Positions 31,591-39,136 of a stretch of 39,266 nucleotides of DNA are shown here, piece by piece. The stretch's first letter is position 1. Each line of letters begins with the position of its first letter. A program made the translations under genes and the position numbers. The notes under the pieces were generated by a model that was given only the letters and a program-made list of their open reading frames with translations, ran no database searches and had not been told where the DNA came from. This stretch comes from UBA9676 sp036005525 (GTDB taxonomy: Bacteria > Actinomycetota > Actinomycetes > Streptosporangiales > Streptosporangiaceae). Where the stretch lies: positions 1 to 39,266 of the forward strand of contig DASYQM010000143.1 of NCBI GenBank assembly GCA_036005525.1, read 5' to 3'.

Positions 31591-32277
31591 GTGGCTGACC
31601 GCGAAGTGGACGGTGCCCTGGCGCACAGCTTCCTCGCGGACCTGCCGCCGGAGGTGGTTGGCCGGCTCCGGGCGGAGGGGGAGCGGACCGACTACCCGGC
31701 GGGCACGACGGTGTACCGGGCGAATTCGGACCCGCGGGCGGCGCTGGTCGTTGCGGGCCTGCTGCGGGTGTACCTGACCTCTACAGAAGGCCGCCAGGTC
31801 ACGGTCCGGTATGCCCGGCCCGGTGATGTGCTGGGGATTGCGGTGCTGGTGGGCGGGCCAGCCAGCGTCGGCGCCGAGGCGGTCGAACCGTCGGGCCTGT
31901 TCCGGATCAGCTCACGGATGCTGACCGCGGCCGCCCGGCGGGATCCCCGGGTCTCATGGGCCATCGCTGAGGAGCTGAGCCGGCGCCTCTATGAGGTCCT
32001 GGAGCAGACCGCGGTCAACGCGTTCGGCTCGGTGCGCCAGCGCGTCGCGGCTCACCTGCTTGATCTCGCCTCCGCCCAGCGGCATCCGCATGACCGCCTG
32101 GTCGCCCGCGTGTCGCAGCAGGAGCTGGCTGATGCGGTGGGGTCGGTCCGCGAGGTCGTGGCCCGCGTCCTGCGCGATTTCCGCGTCGCGGGAATCGTGG
32201 CGACGGCGGCGGACGCCGTCGTGATCCTCGACGCGGCCCGGCTGCACGCCGAAACCGTGGGGCCTGCCGGCCTGTGA
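31591..32277 (+). CDS. Crp/Fnr-family transcriptional regulator
   Basis: 228-residue regulator. The cyclic-nucleotide-binding-like domain occupies about residues 10-125 (YPAGTTVYRANSDPRAALVVAGLLRVYLTS, then VRYARPGDVLGIAVLVGG); the C-terminal winged helix is VRQRVAAHLLDLASAQ and SQQELADAVGSVREVVARVLRDFR. No Cys cluster for iron-sulfur binding is present, so it is not an Fnr oxygen sensor. GTG 31591 begins the gene 30 bp after the hydrolase stop. It lies ahead of the lactonase-like gene and may control it through the inverted repeat at 32308-32347. Confidence 0.9.
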   Translation: MADREVDGALAHSFLADLPPEVVGRLRAEGERTDYPAGTTVYRANSDPRAALVVAGLLRVYLTSTEGRQVTVRYARPGDVLGIAVLVGGPASVGAEAVEPSGLFRISSRMLTAAARRDPRVSWAIAEELSRRLYEVLEQTAVNAFGSVRQRVAAHLLDLASAQRHPHDRLVARVSQQELADAVGSVREVVARVLRDFRVAGIVATAADAVVILDAARLHAETVGPAGL

Positions 32278-32307
32278 CTTTAGTCGGCCGCGCGGCGACT
32301 GACGTTA

Positions 32308-32347
32308 CTGACACATCTGCGGGAGATCAGCAGTCTGGTTGTGTCAG
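32308..32347. promoter_or_regulatory. 8-bp inverted repeat with inner arms, before the MBL gene
   Basis: CTGACACA (32308-32315) pairs perfectly with TGTGTCAG (32340-32347); inside, CTGC and GCAG also pair. It lies in the 113-bp gap between the Crp/Fnr-type gene and the MBL gene start at 32391. It may be a regulator site or an RNA hairpin in the leader. Confidence 0.4.
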
Positions 32348-32390
32348 GCCCGCGACAGCGGGCGGCCAGCCAAGGAAAGAGATTGAGGCC

Positions 32391-33278
32391 ATGAACGCGC
32401 TGACCGCGGTTTCCCGCACCGAGCCCGGATCGGCCGGACCGGTGCAGGCGGTGTCGGTGATCAGCACCGGTACCGTGCGGATCCGCCCCGAACACCCCCA
32501 CGGTTCCAGAAAGCCGATGTACTGGTGGCTGCTGACGTCGCAGCATTGGACGCCGCCGCGGCCGATCAACGTCTACGTCATCGAGCACGCCCGCGGGCTG
32601 ATCCTCTTCGACACCGGGCAGGACCGCGCCTCGGTCACCGATGACAACTACTTCCCCGGCGGTCTCACCGGCTACCTGTATGACCGGCTCGCCCGCTTCG
32701 ACATCGGCGCGCAGGACACCCTCGCCGCCCAGCTCGCCACGCTCGGGTATGCCCCGGCAGATGTCGACACCGCGATCCTGTCCCACCTGCACGAGGACCA
32801 CATCGGCGGGCTGGCGGACCTGGCGCATGCGGACCTGCTGGTATCGGCCGCCGAATGGGCCGAGCTGTCCAGGCCCGGCCCGGAGCTGCGCGGCTTCCTG
32901 CGTAACCACATCCAGCTCCCGGGGCTGAATTGGCACTGGGTCAGCCCGGAGCCCACGACCGATCCCGGCCTAGCGCCATTCACCGAGTCGCTGGACGTGA
33001 TGGGTGACGGGTCGCTGGTGCTGCTGCCTACCCCCGGTCACACCGCTGGCTCGATGTCGCTGCTGGTCCGCCGCGCTGGCCGGCCGCCGCTGCTGCTGGC
33101 CGGGGACCTCACCTACGGAGCCGACATTCTGCAGCGTGGCCAGCTTCCCGGCGTCGGCGCCCGGCGCCAGCTGACCGAGAGCACCCGCAAGGTCCTCGCC
33201 CTGGCAGAGCAGCTGCCGGGCCTGGTTGTGCTGCCCGCCCACGACCCGGCGGCCGCCCGGCGGCTGCTGGCCAGCTGA
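32391..33278 (+). CDS. MBL-fold hydrolase, lactonase (AttM/AiiA)-like
   Basis: 295-residue metallo-beta-lactamase-fold hydrolase similar to N-acyl-homoserine-lactone lactonases. Zinc-binding motif is HLHEDHIGG; further ligands are the His in LPTPGHTAGSMSLLV and the Asp in LLAGDLTYG, with a last His in VVLPAHDPAA. INVYVIEHARGLILFDTGQ matches the start of the fold. ATG 32391 follows AAGGAAAGAGATTGAGG. It may degrade a lactone signal or a gamma-butyrolactone, but many relatives act on other esters, so this is tentative. The SRPBCC gene begins 15 bp after its stop. Confidence 0.88.
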   Translation: MNALTAVSRTEPGSAGPVQAVSVISTGTVRIRPEHPHGSRKPMYWWLLTSQHWTPPRPINVYVIEHARGLILFDTGQDRASVTDDNYFPGGLTGYLYDRLARFDIGAQDTLAAQLATLGYAPADVDTAILSHLHEDHIGGLADLAHADLLVSAAEWAELSRPGPELRGFLRNHIQLPGLNWHWVSPEPTTDPGLAPFTESLDVMGDGSLVLLPTPGHTAGSMSLLVRRAGRPPLLLAGDLTYGADILQRGQLPGVGARRQLTESTRKVLALAEQLPGLVVLPAHDPAAARRLLAS

Positions 33279-33293
33279 CACCGGAGGCCATCC

Positions 33294-33737
33294 ATGCGCG
33301 CATTCGACAACACCGTCACGATCGCCCGGCCCACCGGGGAAGTCTTCGCGTTCCTCGCCGACTTCCAGAACGTGCCGCGGTGGAACTACGCGATCGAGCA
33401 GACCCGCAAGCTTTCCCCCGGTCCGGTGGGGGTCGGCACGGCCTACCGACAGACCCGCACCATCCCCCGCAGGACCGAGGAGGGCTTCGAGGTCACCGAC
33501 TTCGAGCCGCCCAGCCGCCTGGCCATCCACGGGCGGATCGGCCCCTTCCAGGCCACGGCCGGTTACCTCCTCGAGCCGGTGGCGGGCGGCACGCGGCTGA
33601 CCAACCACGTCGAGCTGGAACCCTCATCGGCGCTGCTGCGGCTGGTCGGTCCGCTGGCCGTGCCGAGCGTCAAGGCGGCCGTGGCGCGCAACCTCACCGC
33701 GCTGAAGCGGCTGCTGGAGGGGACGCGCCCGGCGTAG
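33294..33737 (+). CDS. SRPBCC-family protein
   Basis: 147-residue START/Bet v1-like protein: FDNTVTIARPTGEVFAFLADFQNVPRWNYAIEQTRKL is the usual N-terminal strand and helix, followed by the beta-sheet sequence and a C-terminal long helix (LAVPSVKAAVARNLTALKRLLEG). Such proteins hold a hydrophobic ligand in a cavity; roles range from polyketide cyclisation to lipid transport. ATG 33294 is preceded by CCGGAGGCC. It is coupled to the upstream MBL gene by only 15 bp. Confidence 0.88.
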   Translation: MRAFDNTVTIARPTGEVFAFLADFQNVPRWNYAIEQTRKLSPGPVGVGTAYRQTRTIPRRTEEGFEVTDFEPPSRLAIHGRIGPFQATAGYLLEPVAGGTRLTNHVELEPSSALLRLVGPLAVPSVKAAVARNLTALKRLLEGTRPA

Positions 33738-33769
33738 GTAAGGCACGCCGCCGAGGGTACGGACGCGGT

Positions 33770-34195
33770 ATGAACTGGACGTGGAACGTGCGCAGCAACG
33801 ACGGTGCGATGAACGGTCTGGAGTTCGCCCGGTGCACCACGGCAGGGGGATTCAGCCGGGTGCTCATCCACGCCGCGCCGGGCAGGGCGAAGATCGAGGT
33901 CATCGCCGATGACGACCGGGTCGTGGCCCGCGCCGACCTGGACCGGGCCGGCGAGTACTCGCCGATGACGCTTGTGGAACTTGACGGGCCGGAGTTGCGG
34001 CGCAGCGAGGTCTGGCCGACCGACGAGCTCTACGGGCTGCCGGTGCTGCTCGCCGGTGGCGAGGTCGGCATCCTGCAGAAGTGGCATCACGCGGAGGACC
34101 ACAGCTGGTGGCAGTGGTCGCTCGAGTTCTCCAACCACCGGGGCCGCCCCGCGGACTGGGCTCCCCCCGGCCAGCACGTCCGCCGCGGTTCGTGA
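33770..34195 (+). CDS. Hypothetical protein, predicted globular
   Basis: 141-residue protein I do not recognise. Seen: NDGAMNGLEFARCTTAGGFSRVLIHAAPGRAKIEVIADDDR, then LDRAGEYSPMTLVELDG and PVLLAGGEVGILQKWHHAEDHSWWQWSLEFSNHRG. It has no membrane helix or signal, and it is rich in beta-prone residues with a Trp/His cluster near residues 105-120. ATG 33770 lies 33 bp after the SRPBCC stop; upstream purines are weak. Likely co-transcribed with the SRPBCC gene. The frame is free of stops and keeps actinobacterial third-position GC, so it should be a real gene. Confidence 0.65.
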   Translation: MNWTWNVRSNDGAMNGLEFARCTTAGGFSRVLIHAAPGRAKIEVIADDDRVVARADLDRAGEYSPMTLVELDGPELRRSEVWPTDELYGLPVLLAGGEVGILQKWHHAEDHSWWQWSLEFSNHRGRPADWAPPGQHVRRGS

Positions 34196-34318
34196 CGGCC
34201 GATGGCGGTGGGCGCGGGCCGTCCCGCTGTCTGACCATCCCGGCATGCTGGTGGGCTGGAGCCTCCCGCGTGACCCGATGAGGCGGGAGCATCATGAGCG
34301 ACCCGATGGGAGAGGCCG

Positions 34319-34762
34319 ATGGCCGTCCGATTCCAGCTGGTGATCGACTGCACTGATCCGGAGCGGCTCGCCCGCTTCTGGGCCGCCGCGCTGGGATATG
34401 AGCTTGAGCAACCCCCGGCTGGCTTCGCCACCTGGGATGACTACTGGCGCGATGTCGGGGTACCCGAGGCCGACCTGGGCATCGGCGAGGACCGCATCAT
34501 CGATCCGGACGGTGGCGGACCGCGCATCTGGTTCCAGGTGGTGCCCGAAAGCAAGACCGTCAAGAACCGGCTCCACCTCGATATTCATGCCAGCGGCGGG
34601 CGGGCGGTTCCCATCGGTACCCGCAGGCAGCGAGTCGACGCCGAGGCACGGCGGCTGTCCGATCTCGGCGCCACGGTGGTCCGCGTCCTGAGCGAGGAAG
34701 GGATCGATCATTACGCGGTCGCGATGAAGGACCCGGAAAGCAACGAATTCGATATCAACTGA
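34319..34762 (+). CDS. VOC-family (Glyoxalase_6-like) protein
   Basis: 147-residue protein of the VOC superfamily with the Glyoxalase_6 layout common in actinomycetes: RFQLVIDCTDPERLARFWAAALGYEL at the start, IIDPDGGGPRIWFQVVPESKTVKNRLHLDIHASGG in the middle and VRVLSEEGIDHYAVAMKDPESNEFDIN at the end. The His in LHLDIH and the Glu in NEFDI are possible metal ligands. ATG 34319 has GGGAGAGG upstream. The 123-bp gap before it holds no recognised site. Substrate unknown. Confidence 0.85.
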   Translation: MAVRFQLVIDCTDPERLARFWAAALGYELEQPPAGFATWDDYWRDVGVPEADLGIGEDRIIDPDGGGPRIWFQVVPESKTVKNRLHLDIHASGGRAVPIGTRRQRVDAEARRLSDLGATVVRVLSEEGIDHYAVAMKDPESNEFDIN

Positions 34763-35013
34763 GCCAGGACGGCGTATGCGCAGGTCACGGCGTCACGCTT
34801 CCCTCGCGGTCCGCAGAGAGTCGGCGTGACCAGTCAGCCGCCCTTATCGACCCGCCACCCGGCATGGCGACACCCGGCGGGTTATCCGGGGGCGGGCTCG
34901 TCTGCTACCACGGTCTCCAGCTTGCCGCGCAGACCGGCGGGATCGCGGGCGACCAGGACGCCAGCGACCTCGTGCTTTATCGGCTGAACGCTTCTTTGAG
35001 CTATTCGGCCAGC

Positions 35014-36762
35014 TCACGCGGTCCTGACCTGGTCGGACTCGGGCTTCGGGACTCCACGCAGGGTCGTGATCGCCTCGAGCGTCGACTGGAATACGAACCG
35101 CTCCCTTTTCGGGCTTGCCAGGAACCGCGCAGCGGCCGCGATCGGCTCTGCCGACCCCGGCGAACCGCCGAGTGCCCGGGACTCCTCCACCGCGGCCTGC
35201 GCCGTCTTCACCACGTGGGCGACCATGATCGGTGCAGTGGAATGGTCTTCCGCCGCGGCCCGGATCAGCGACCGCTCCAGCTCGGCCCGAGGTCCGGTGT
35301 AGCCGTCGACTATCGCTACCGCCGCCTCCGGATCGCCGTTGACGATTGCCCGGTGCACCTCGGCGGCGTCCTGCGTCGGATGCGGCCCGGGCCGGCCGCC
35401 GCCCGGGCCGGGGTTCCGCTCGTCGAACTGGCCGGTCCACTGCACGAACCAGGCGGCGTGGAAGAGCCCGCGGAGCACCTGCGGCGAAGGATCGGCGGAC
35501 CACGCCCAGCGCAGCGCGTTGAGGTAGGTCAGCGTGTGGGTGACGTCGAGCCACCCCCACTCGTTGGTGTCGTCCAGGTCCAGTTCGATGTCGAACCTGG
35601 CCAGCCGTTCTGCGGCCGCGCGGCCGGTCGCGTCGATCACGGCGGTCACTGGCACGCCGGACTCCAGCGCCCGCACCAGCGCCCCGGCCGCGTCCTCCGG
35701 CGACCCGTCGGTGAGCGCCCGGCGGTAGCCCAGCTCGTCGAACCCGCCGGTCCCGCCGCTCCGTGCCAGCGCCTCCAGGTCCGGGCCGGTCGCTTCCCAC
35801 GCCCGGAGGAACTTGCGCATGTACGGCAGCTTGTCGTAACGGGTGCCGAGCACCATCTCGGGCACCAGCGGCGACAGCACGGCGTCGGCCTCCTGCCAGC
35901 CGATCTGGTCCAGCAGCTCGAACGCCTTCTGTACGAAGATCATCGAGTGCCCATAGGCCAGGAAGTGGTCGGTCACGGCGGTGAGCAGCGTATGCCGCAG
36001 CACCGAAGGCGCGACCCTGGCCGCGATGAGCCCGCGGAACAGCGCCTCCGCCTCGTCGGCCCGCTCCTCGTCGACCAGCACCGGGTAGGCGCCCAGCGCG
36101 TCCTCGATCGAGGAGTAGCGCGCGACCGGGTCGATCGGCTCAGGCCGGCGCCGCGCCGGGCGCCGGACCTGGTCCTCGGCGGCCACCGACAGGCCCTGGA
36201 TCACCGGCAGCGCGCGCAGCGATTCGGTGAAGAACCGGCTCATCCGCAGGCAGTCCGCGAGCGTCGCCAGCGAGTGGTCCCAGCCGTACTCGGCCCGCGG
36301 CGCGGCGTACCTGACGCCCTCGCGCACCACGTCGGCCAGCGGCGTTCCGATTCTTTGCAGCCGCATCGCGTCCCGCGCCAGGCGGCCGACGTCAAGGTCG
36401 TCCATGGCCGCGGTCAGGCTGCGGAACAGATCGGGCCGGATGATCTCGGCCGGGGGGTCGGCGATGTCGATGAACACCTGGCCGTCGCGGACCTGAACGG
36501 GGTACGTCCGGATGTTCTCCCCGCCGTACCGGCAGACGCCGGTGCCGAGCTCGAACTTCCAGTTGTGCCAGGCGCACGTGAGCACGCCGTCCTTCACGTC
36601 TCCCCGCACCAGGGCGTAACCCTGGTGCGGGCAGCGGTTGTCGCTGGCGAAGATGCCGCCAGGCGTCCGGAACAGCGCGATCCGCTTGTCCAGGTAGGCG
36701 AATGATTTGGCGCCGCCGTCCCTGATGTCATTCACCGCCGCGGCGCGCACCCAGTTGCTCAC
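35014..36762 (-). CDS. Rieske 2Fe-2S domain fused to a large helical domain
   Basis: 582-residue protein. The N-terminal Rieske domain (about 1-105) has both iron-sulfur ligand pairs: Cys44-Pro-His46 and Cys63-x-x-His66 (CPHQGYALV, CAWHNWKF). The remaining 475 residues are helical and rich in conserved-looking His: DHFLAYGHSMIFVQKAFE, DVTHTLTYLNALRWAW and LFHAAWFVQWTGQFD. These recall questin-oxidase-like (DUF4243) proteins, but I am not sure; they do not resemble the catalytic domain of ring-hydroxylating oxygenases. GTG 36762 follows GGGAGG by 7 bp. Probably a cytosolic redox enzyme; the FAD reductase at 29306 could be its electron donor. A MerR/SoxR-type promoter precedes it. Confidence 0.85.
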   Translation of the reverse strand: MSNWVRAAAVNDIRDGGAKSFAYLDKRIALFRTPGGIFASDNRCPHQGYALVRGDVKDGVLTCAWHNWKFELGTGVCRYGGENIRTYPVQVRDGQVFIDIADPPAEIIRPDLFRSLTAAMDDLDVGRLARDAMRLQRIGTPLADVVREGVRYAAPRAEYGWDHSLATLADCLRMSRFFTESLRALPVIQGLSVAAEDQVRRPARRRPEPIDPVARYSSIEDALGAYPVLVDEERADEAEALFRGLIAARVAPSVLRHTLLTAVTDHFLAYGHSMIFVQKAFELLDQIGWQEADAVLSPLVPEMVLGTRYDKLPYMRKFLRAWEATGPDLEALARSGGTGGFDELGYRRALTDGSPEDAAGALVRALESGVPVTAVIDATGRAAAERLARFDIELDLDDTNEWGWLDVTHTLTYLNALRWAWSADPSPQVLRGLFHAAWFVQWTGQFDERNPGPGGGRPGPHPTQDAAEVHRAIVNGDPEAAVAIVDGYTGPRAELERSLIRAAAEDHSTAPIMVAHVVKTAQAAVEESRALGGSPGSAEPIAAAARFLASPKRERFVFQSTLEAITTLRGVPKPESDQVRTA

Positions 36763-36795
36763 GCCTGCCTCCCACCGTCGGGTACCGGTGGCCGA

Positions 36796-36826
36796 ACGCT
36801 ATTTCCTTAAGCGCACTTGAAGTCAA
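36796..36826 (-). promoter_or_regulatory. MerR/SoxR-like promoter with 19-bp spacer
   Basis: On the minus strand, -35 TTGACT (36821-36826) and -10 TAGCGT (36796-36801) are 19 bp apart, the stretched spacing of MerR-family promoters. The spacer contains CTTCAAGTGCGCTTAAGG, an imperfect dyad like SoxR-type operators. The predicted start of transcription is about 27 bp before the Rieske-protein start codon. No MerR-family gene is in the window. Confidence 0.55.
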
Positions 36827-36971
36827 GCGGCCAGCGGGGCTGCGCCGTGCCGTCCCGGCCGTCGGGCGATGGCGCCGATGACGTACCGGCTGCGGCGCGG
36901 TGGGCGGCGGCGAGGCATGGCTGAGCGGAACGACGGGCGGAGCACCGTGGCTCACTGGACGGGCAAGCGTC

Positions 36972-37304
36972 TCAGCGGCTCGGTGTTTCCGAATCGATGA
37001 TGTCGGCCGCCTGCCGCAGCGCGCGGGCCATCCGGTCCCGCAGCCTCAGCTTCCCAAGCTCCGCGACCAGCTCGGACAGCAGCTCGCGCAGCGGCGTCAG
37101 GTCAAGCACGCCCGGCTCGCCGTCGGTATTCACCACCCGCCTGGCCTTCGCGGCGTCGGCCGTGCGGCGCGCCTGGTCGGCGAGGTGGCCGACGATGGTC
37201 TCGCTCAGGCGCGTTCCGTCGGCGAGCCCGCCGTCGTCGCGGCTGAGTCCGCCGTCCGGGCTGGCGGGGATATCGGGAGTCACACGTGGCGGATCCTCAG
37301 GCAC
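36972..37304 (-). CDS. Small hypothetical protein, helical
   Basis: 110-residue protein with an acidic, disordered-looking N-terminus (PEDPPRVTPDIPASPDGGLSRDDGG) and a helical remainder (ETIVGHLADQARRTADAAKARRVV, LRELLSELVAELGKLRLRDRMARALRQAADII). No membrane helix or known motif. GTG 37304 has GAAGAGGGG 8 bp upstream; GTG 37313 is an alternative. The gene is divergent from the Rrf2-type regulator, whose promoter is 220 bp away. Function unknown; it is probably real because the frame carries a good ribosome site and sensible amino acid composition. Confidence 0.55.
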   Translation of the reverse strand: MPEDPPRVTPDIPASPDGGLSRDDGGLADGTRLSETIVGHLADQARRTADAAKARRVVNTDGEPGVLDLTPLRELLSELVAELGKLRLRDRMARALRQAADIIDSETPSR

Positions 37305-37525
37305 CGCAATCACCCCTCTTCCGGAAGGCTGGCCGGCCCGATGTGCATCACAAGCGGGAACGCTTCCCGCCCGGCCCCGGTTTCCACGGCGCTCACCTCT
37401 GGCCTCGCGGTCCGGCTGTCCGGCATTCCACCGCTGTCCGGGGCCGGGGACATCACCCTCGAAGGGTGAGCGATGCCGGGCCAGCATGCGCGGCCGGCCG
37501 GCCGCGTGGGTCAGGGACACCGGGA

Positions 37526-37554
37526 TTGACGGCGTTATTATAGATATATAATAT
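37526..37554 (+). promoter_or_regulatory. AT-rich promoter/operator of the Rrf2-type gene
   Basis: -35 TTGACG (37526-37531) and -10 TAATAT (37549-37554) are 17 bp apart. ATTATA-GATA-TATAAT (37537-37552), a perfect 6-bp dyad, overlaps the -10. The ATG follows only 8 bp after the -10, so the transcript should be nearly leaderless. The dyad is a candidate site for self-control by the Rrf2 protein. Confidence 0.6.
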
Positions 37555-37562
37555 CCATAATT

Positions 37563-38045
37563 ATGAGGTTGCCTGAAGGGGTGGAGTGGGCACTGCACTG
37601 CACCTGGCTGCTGACGCTGGCCCGCGACGGTGACGCGCTGCCGGCCCGGCGCCTGGCCGAGTTCTATGGCTTGCCCGAGGCTTACCTCGCCAAGCTGCTC
37701 AAGGCGCTGGTGCGGGCGGGCCTGCTGAGTGCCACCAGCGGCCCACGTGGCGGTTTCCGGCTCGCCCGCCCGGCAGAGGCGATCACTGTCGCCCAGGTCG
37801 TCGAGGCCGTAGAGGGGCAGGGCCCGCTGTTCCACTGCATGGAGATCCGCCAGCGCGGGCCGGTTCCCCTCACCGGGGCCGCCTGCCGCAAGCCCTGCGG
37901 CATCGCCGAGGTGATGCACCGGGCCGAGCGAGCCTGGCGTAAGGAGCTGGCCGCCACGACCATCGCCGACCTGGTCGAGACGTCAGGCATCGGGGCCGTC
38001 ACGCGGGTGAGCACGTGGCTGGCGACGCTCCCCGGCGCGTCGTGA
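37563..38045 (+). CDS. Rrf2-family iron-sulfur regulator, RsrR-like
   Basis: 160-residue Rrf2 regulator resembling RsrR of Streptomyces (from memory). The N-terminal winged helix (ARRLAEFYGLPEAYLAKLLKALVRAGLLSATSGPRGGF) binds DNA. Possible [2Fe-2S] ligands are present: Glu8 and His12 in GVEWALHC, and Cys92, Cys108 and Cys112 in FHCMEI and ACRKPCG. RsrR uses a Glu-His-Cys ligand set, so a redox-sensing cluster is plausible here. CMEIRQRGPV and ATTIADLVETSG are shared-looking features. It is transcribed from an AT-rich, near-leaderless promoter and probably forms an operon with the hydrolase 48 bp downstream. Confidence 0.85.
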   Translation: MRLPEGVEWALHCTWLLTLARDGDALPARRLAEFYGLPEAYLAKLLKALVRAGLLSATSGPRGGFRLARPAEAITVAQVVEAVEGQGPLFHCMEIRQRGPVPLTGAACRKPCGIAEVMHRAERAWRKELAATTIADLVETSGIGAVTRVSTWLATLPGAS

Positions 38046-38092
38046 CAGCGCCGGCCGGCACGGTGCCGGCAGCGCGCAGGAGGAAGTACAGG

Positions 38093-39019
38093 ATGAAGCT
38101 CGATGACAGGATCCGGGAGGCCGAGACCAGGCTCTTCGCACGCAGCGGCGTGCAGCCCGAGGAGTCGTTCCTCGACCTCGCCTCGCCTAAGGTGCGCCTG
38201 CGGGTACTCAGCGTCGGGGCAGGCACGCCGCTGCTGATGCTGCACGGCGTGACCCTCGCCGACGCCGCGTGGGCGAACTGGCTCACCGAGTTCGCGGGGT
38301 ACCGGACGCTCCTCATCGAGCTGCCCGGGCATGGCCTCTCCGGGCCGGTGGCCTACCGGCCCGGCGCCGTGCGCGACCACACCCTGGGCCTGATGGACGC
38401 CATCTTCGACGCGCTCGGCCTGGTCACCGCCCCGGTCGTGGGCCACTCGCTCGGCGGGATGTTCGCGCTCTGGTATGCGGCCGCGAGGCCGGGACGGATC
38501 GCCTCCCTGGCCGCCATCGGCGACCCAGCGGTCGCGCTGCCCGGCGCGGAGGTACGGATGCCGCTGTCGCTGCTGACCGTCCCGGTGCTCGGCGAGGCGA
38601 TGCTGCGCGCCCCCGCGCCACGGCGGGTGTACCGGGGGCTGCTCGTCAAGGGGCTGAGCCCTGCCGCGGCGGGCGCGCCCGGCGAACTGGTCGATGTGCT
38701 CCGCCTTGCGGCCCGCCGCAAGGGCAACGCCCGGACCGTCGCCTCGCTCATGCACGCGATCGACGGCTTCCGCCGGCCCCGGGCGGCCAGCGTCATGAGC
38801 GATGGCGAGCTACGCCGGATCACCGCGCCCACCATGTTCTGCTGGGGGACGGATGACCCGTTCCTCGCCCCGACGCGGGCCCGTCCCGCCATCGCCAAGA
38901 TCCCCGGAGCGGTGCTCCATGAGGTCCCGGGTGGCCACGGTCCCTGGCTGGATGATCCCGCTGGCTGCGCCAAGCTCGTGATCGGCCACCTCGCGGCGAC
39001 GGGATTCCCGGCGTCTTAG
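38093..39019 (+). CDS. Alpha/beta-fold hydrolase downstream of the RsrR-like gene
   Basis: 308-residue hydrolase. Oxyanion region LLMLHGVTLADAAW, nucleophile elbow VVGHSLGGMFALWYA, acid residue near MFCWGTDDPFL, catalytic His in EVPGGHGPWLDDP. ATG 38093 follows a strong AGGAGGAAG site; the in-frame extension to 38015 would run into the upstream gene. Close spacing to the Rrf2-type gene suggests redox-responsive expression. It is unrelated in detail to the hydrolase at 30677, except for the fold. Substrate unknown. Confidence 0.88.
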   Translation: MKLDDRIREAETRLFARSGVQPEESFLDLASPKVRLRVLSVGAGTPLLMLHGVTLADAAWANWLTEFAGYRTLLIELPGHGLSGPVAYRPGAVRDHTLGLMDAIFDALGLVTAPVVGHSLGGMFALWYAAARPGRIASLAAIGDPAVALPGAEVRMPLSLLTVPVLGEAMLRAPAPRRVYRGLLVKGLSPAAAGAPGELVDVLRLAARRKGNARTVASLMHAIDGFRRPRAASVMSDGELRRITAPTMFCWGTDDPFLAPTRARPAIAKIPGAVLHEVPGGHGPWLDDPAGCAKLVIGHLAATGFPAS

Positions 39020-39136
39020 CCCGCGCCGACAGACCGCTCGGCCGCGGCCCCGGAGCTACGCCGCAGGACCCATACGGTGCCAACCCTCAGGGCTAGCCCC
39101 GATGTGCCGGGCGTGCTTCAATGCCAGCATCAGGGC

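Noticed and set aside
34864..36705. 613-codon open frame on the plus strand over the Rieske gene
   Set aside because: The minus-strand frame carries Rieske motifs, a strong ribosome site and promoter; the plus-strand frame is its shadow.
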